This document shows positions 61,984-64,000 of a stretch of 64,000 bases of DNA, piece by piece (position 1 is the first letter of the stretch; every line of letters starts with the position of its first letter). The stretch is taken from assembly GCA_016214035.1 (NCBI GenBank), contig JACRPF010000001.1, positions 122,465 to 186,464 on the forward strand, in the 5' to 3' direction. The notes beneath the pieces are model-generated. The model did no database searches. It had not been told where the DNA came from and worked only from the letters and a program-made list of their open reading frames with translations. This DNA comes from Spirochaetota bacterium (GTDB taxonomy: Bacteria > Spirochaetota > Brachyspiria > Brachyspirales > JACRPF01). Both the position numbers and the translations under genes were made by a program.

Positions 61984-63673
61984 GCGAATAAGAATTACAG
62001 TATGGTTGGTGCTGATATGCATTCTCGAAGCAGCACTCACTGCAGAAGAGAAACCATACCGCTTTTGGCCGGAATATAAACAAACGCCGATCGGTGAATG
62101 CGCCGAGCAGAAATGGACTCCAGCAGATGCTGTTTTGCCGGGATGGGACTTTTCATTACCGACGTCGGTAACAGTTAAAAGTAATTCGCTGCTCGTTTTT
62201 TCGCGGATATTCTCACTCACGAAAACACCGAATCTTCCGCCGATCTCGATGAAAGCGAATCCGGTGCTGTCAATATGGGTCCCCTGGAAGGAACTTGAAC
62301 CGGAGGAGGATGACTACCGCTTTGACCTGCTCAAACCGATCATCGATGCTGCCGCTGCCAAAGGGTACGGCGTAGAGATTCGTCCGCTTACCGCGATCGC
62401 AAAGAATAAAAACCAGAAAGATGTCGGTGCTGCTCCGTCTTACCTTTCATCAAAATATAGCGTAACGGTACTGCAGGAAGAAAAACAAGGGGCATCTATC
62501 GTTAATTATGATGTTACGCATCCAGATTTTCATCGGCGCTATCTGAAATTTGTCCGCGAGTTCGGGAGATCCGGTCTGCCGCAAAACCCCACCGTGAAAA
62601 TAATCGTCGTCGGTTATGCCTCGCCGTCGTTCGGGGATGAAGGGATAGGCCCGAAAGGAATGGACCCGAAAGATGAACCCGCGCATGTGAAGGAGCGGCT
62701 TGATGCCTGGGCAGAAGCATGTGCGGGAGTGACACAGAAAGTCATGATGTGCGGCGTGAGCGAATACGGCTTTTCAAAAGGATTCGGAAGACGCGGGGGG
62801 TTTGTTGAGAATTACATCTACCGGATTCCCGATGAATCTATCGGGCAGTATATTGATGAGAACGGATATCTTTGCGTGGATGAACGTGCCCCGATGATCG
62901 ATCACGGGAGCGCAAACGGCGAGGAGAATGAGGAATATGAGGAAAAATATGCAGGACCGAAGGGCCAGTACGGATTGACAACGGAATCCTTTCCCTACCG
63001 CTATTTTTCATCGAGTCTCAGGATGATGCAAATGCGCAATAATATCGTGCTTTTAAATCCCTTTTCGCTGATCCCTGAACTCACCGCATTTGTCTCTCTT
63101 GAAATGGGACGCACCGTGAACGACACCGCTGATGTCTGGTGTTTTCTGCGCGAAAACAGGATCAACGCAGGTACCATCGAGGGCAAGACCTGGAGAAGCC
63201 GTGCGGTGAGCGATGAGGAAAAGAGAAGCGGCGTGCCGTGCAGGAATTTCGAGCGCTGGTTGTACCAGCGTGATTCTGCCGGCTATAAGACTGAGGCGGT
63301 GCTGCCGATTCCCATGCCCATCCGACAATGGATGATCCAGAAAGGATGCGATACCGACATGATCGCCCGCGCCGGGGAGAAGATCGGATTTGCGGTTGAT
63401 GACAGGTTTCTTCCCGGTACTCCGCAGCAGGTGACATTCAAGATCACTTTTTATGACCGTGTAAAAGGAACATTGACGCTCGTTTGGCGTACTGCTTCCG
63501 GCGAGATGAAATATCCGGTCATTGCAGCCGGCGATGACGTCATACGCACCGCTACCATTCACACCACGGCGGTATTCAACGCGAAAGATATTTCCTATGA
63601 TTTTGAAATTCATTCGCCGGAAAGAGTCCCCGTATGTATGGTGCGGGTAGTCAAATCCCCGGGCAACCCCTGA
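61964..63673 (+). CDS. Exported protein with TIM-barrel-like glycosidase features, family not recognised
   Basis: A 569-residue protein. The best start is TTG 61964: AGAGGGGG lies about 5 nt upstream and the product begins with a signal peptide (RITVWLVLICILEAALTA). It overlaps the sulfatase end by 20 bp, as in translational coupling. The mature part begins with strands similar to GH42/GH5 or DUF4832-type barrels: LSIWVPWKELEPEEDDYRF, followed by AKGYGVEIRPLTAI. Further on, VVGYASPSFGDEGIGPKG, GVSEYGFSKGF and GLTTESFPYRY may hold catalytic acids. A beta domain ends the protein. I do not recognise the family; a glycosidase role is inferred from context. Confidence 0.5.
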   Translation: MKSRNIERIRITVWLVLICILEAALTAEEKPYRFWPEYKQTPIGECAEQKWTPADAVLPGWDFSLPTSVTVKSNSLLVFSRIFSLTKTPNLPPISMKANPVLSIWVPWKELEPEEDDYRFDLLKPIIDAAAAKGYGVEIRPLTAIAKNKNQKDVGAAPSYLSSKYSVTVLQEEKQGASIVNYDVTHPDFHRRYLKFVREFGRSGLPQNPTVKIIVVGYASPSFGDEGIGPKGMDPKDEPAHVKERLDAWAEACAGVTQKVMMCGVSEYGFSKGFGRRGGFVENYIYRIPDESIGQYIDENGYLCVDERAPMIDHGSANGEENEEYEEKYAGPKGQYGLTTESFPYRYFSSSLRMMQMRNNIVLLNPFSLIPELTAFVSLEMGRTVNDTADVWCFLRENRINAGTIEGKTWRSRAVSDEEKRSGVPCRNFERWLYQRDSAGYKTEAVLPIPMPIRQWMIQKGCDTDMIARAGEKIGFAVDDRFLPGTPQQVTFKITFYDRVKGTLTLVWRTASGEMKYPVIAAGDDVIRTATIHTTAVFNAKDISYDFEIHSPERVPVCMVRVVKSPGNP

Positions 63674-63786
63674 TGAGAAATCCGCTGGTGCGTCACATCA
63701 GTTCAACAGACCCGGATGTGAATGTCTGGGATGATGAAGTGTGGATGTACTGTTCGCAGGATCATCCGGTAAAGCACGGTGATTAG
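63673..63786 (+). pseudogene. N-terminal stub of a GH43-like glycosidase
   Basis: The ATG overlaps the stop of the previous gene (TGATG). The 37 codons start MRNPLVRHISSTDPDVNVWD and continue with VWMYCSQDHPVKHGD, then a TAG. NPL...xxDPxVxVW...YxYxSxD is the opening of GH43 enzymes with the catalytic Asp of strand 1. The remaining blades are missing downstream in all frames read. The gene has been truncated to its 5' end. Confidence 0.55.
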
Positions 63787-64000
63787 GGTATGTATGCTCA
63801 CCTAAACGACTGACCGGGAGCCGGAACGATAATTCCTATTCACTATATTCCCCGAATAATCTGAATAATTCCCACTTGCTGTAATTAGACGTATATTTCT
63901 GCTTTTACCTTACCTCGATGGAAATGTACCGCAATGGCATCATCCTTAACCAACATAAATATCAGATAAAAGACTGAATAACACCGTTGGCGATGACCAT
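63787..64000. other. Non-coding stretch at right edge
   Basis: About 210 bp of mixed composition after the GH43 stub. No coding frame, promoter or repeat was recognised; any gene would lie beyond the window. Confidence 0.3.

Noticed and set aside
1..64000. CRISPR arrays, tRNA, rRNA, transposases, phage genes
   Set aside because: None was seen on reading; the repeats found are protein-domain repeats or short regulatory sites.

Overview
The window looks like a carbohydrate-utilisation island of a Gram-negative-type, saccharolytic and probably anaerobic bacterium. The evidence is about 15 exported or cytoplasmic carbohydrate-active proteins (right-handed beta-helix proteins, GH27, GH28/49-like, GH29, GH71-like, heparinase-like, MGH1/GH63-like, DUF6259-like, a sulfatase, SGNH esterases), six AraC-type and one LacI-type regulator, an oxygen-sensitive glycyl-radical enzyme with its activase, and ribonuclease J as the only clear housekeeping gene. 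The style (many orphan beta-helix proteins, chitobiase-like repeats, FlgD-like C-terminal tails, a LysM/solute-binding fusion) fits Spirochaetota or the Lentisphaerota/PVC group; I cannot decide between them from sequence alone. No rRNA, tRNA, CRISPR array, transposase, integrase or phage gene was seen.

Layout. 0-10.1 kb: a beta-helix protein running off the left edge, a divergent AraC regulator, a Gfo/Idh/MocA oxidoreductase with a xylose-isomerase-like TIM barrel protein, a secreted esterase-like protein, a second AraC regulator and three beta-helix genes in a row. 10.2-16.5 kb: minus-strand nucleotidyltransferase, 2-hydroxyacid dehydrogenase, glycyl-radical activase and glycyl-radical enzyme, divergent from an AraC regulator. 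16.5-25 kb: beta-helix and GH71-like genes divergent from AraC, an (alpha/alpha)6 glycosidase, a membrane-anchored protein resembling ferredoxin-dependent bilin reductases, an esterase and a SOUL heme-binding protein. 25-36.3 kb: a heparinase-like multidomain protein, AraC, alpha-L-fucosidase, a DUF6259-like glycosidase, RNase J, and a ThuA-like plus Gfo/Idh pair. 36.7-45.4 kb: a multidomain beta-helix protein, a DMT transporter with a XylR-like regulator, another beta-helix protein and a jelly-roll-like protein. 45.6-63.8 kb: a LacI regulator, a tetratricopeptide-like protein with a LysM/solute-binding protein, a 1407-residue DUF4832-like multidomain protein, and an operon of GH28/49, two SGNH hydrolases, GH27, sulfatase and an unknown protein, ending in a GH43 stub.

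Two regulatory patterns stand out. First, many genes (most regulators, but also RNase J, an esterase, a transporter and the heparinase-like gene) have a near-consensus sigma-70 promoter whose -10 box lies only 6-9 nt before the ATG, so their mRNAs should be leaderless. Second, an almost identical promoter plus the 16-bp operator TGTGATATATGTCACA occurs three times (46.86, 50.04 and 54.64 kb), each time containing the ATG of an ORF beginning Met-Ser-His. At 54.64 kb that ORF is a broken copy of the LacI gene at 45.6 kb, and at 50.04 kb it looks like another LacI helix-turn-helix relic. This points to a LacI-centred (or CRP-like) regulon built from captured, decayed regulator 5' ends.

The genes suggest breakdown of pectic, fucosylated and sulfated glycans: secreted beta-helix, heparinase-like and GH28/49 proteins outside; GH27, GH29, MGH1-like, DUF6259-like and sulfatase without visible signal peptides inside; sugar oxidoreductases, isomerase-like protein and a glycyl-radical dehydratase/lyase downstream. 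Several gene fragments (54.40, 54.64, 56.47 and 63.67 kb) show that the right third has been reshuffled recently.
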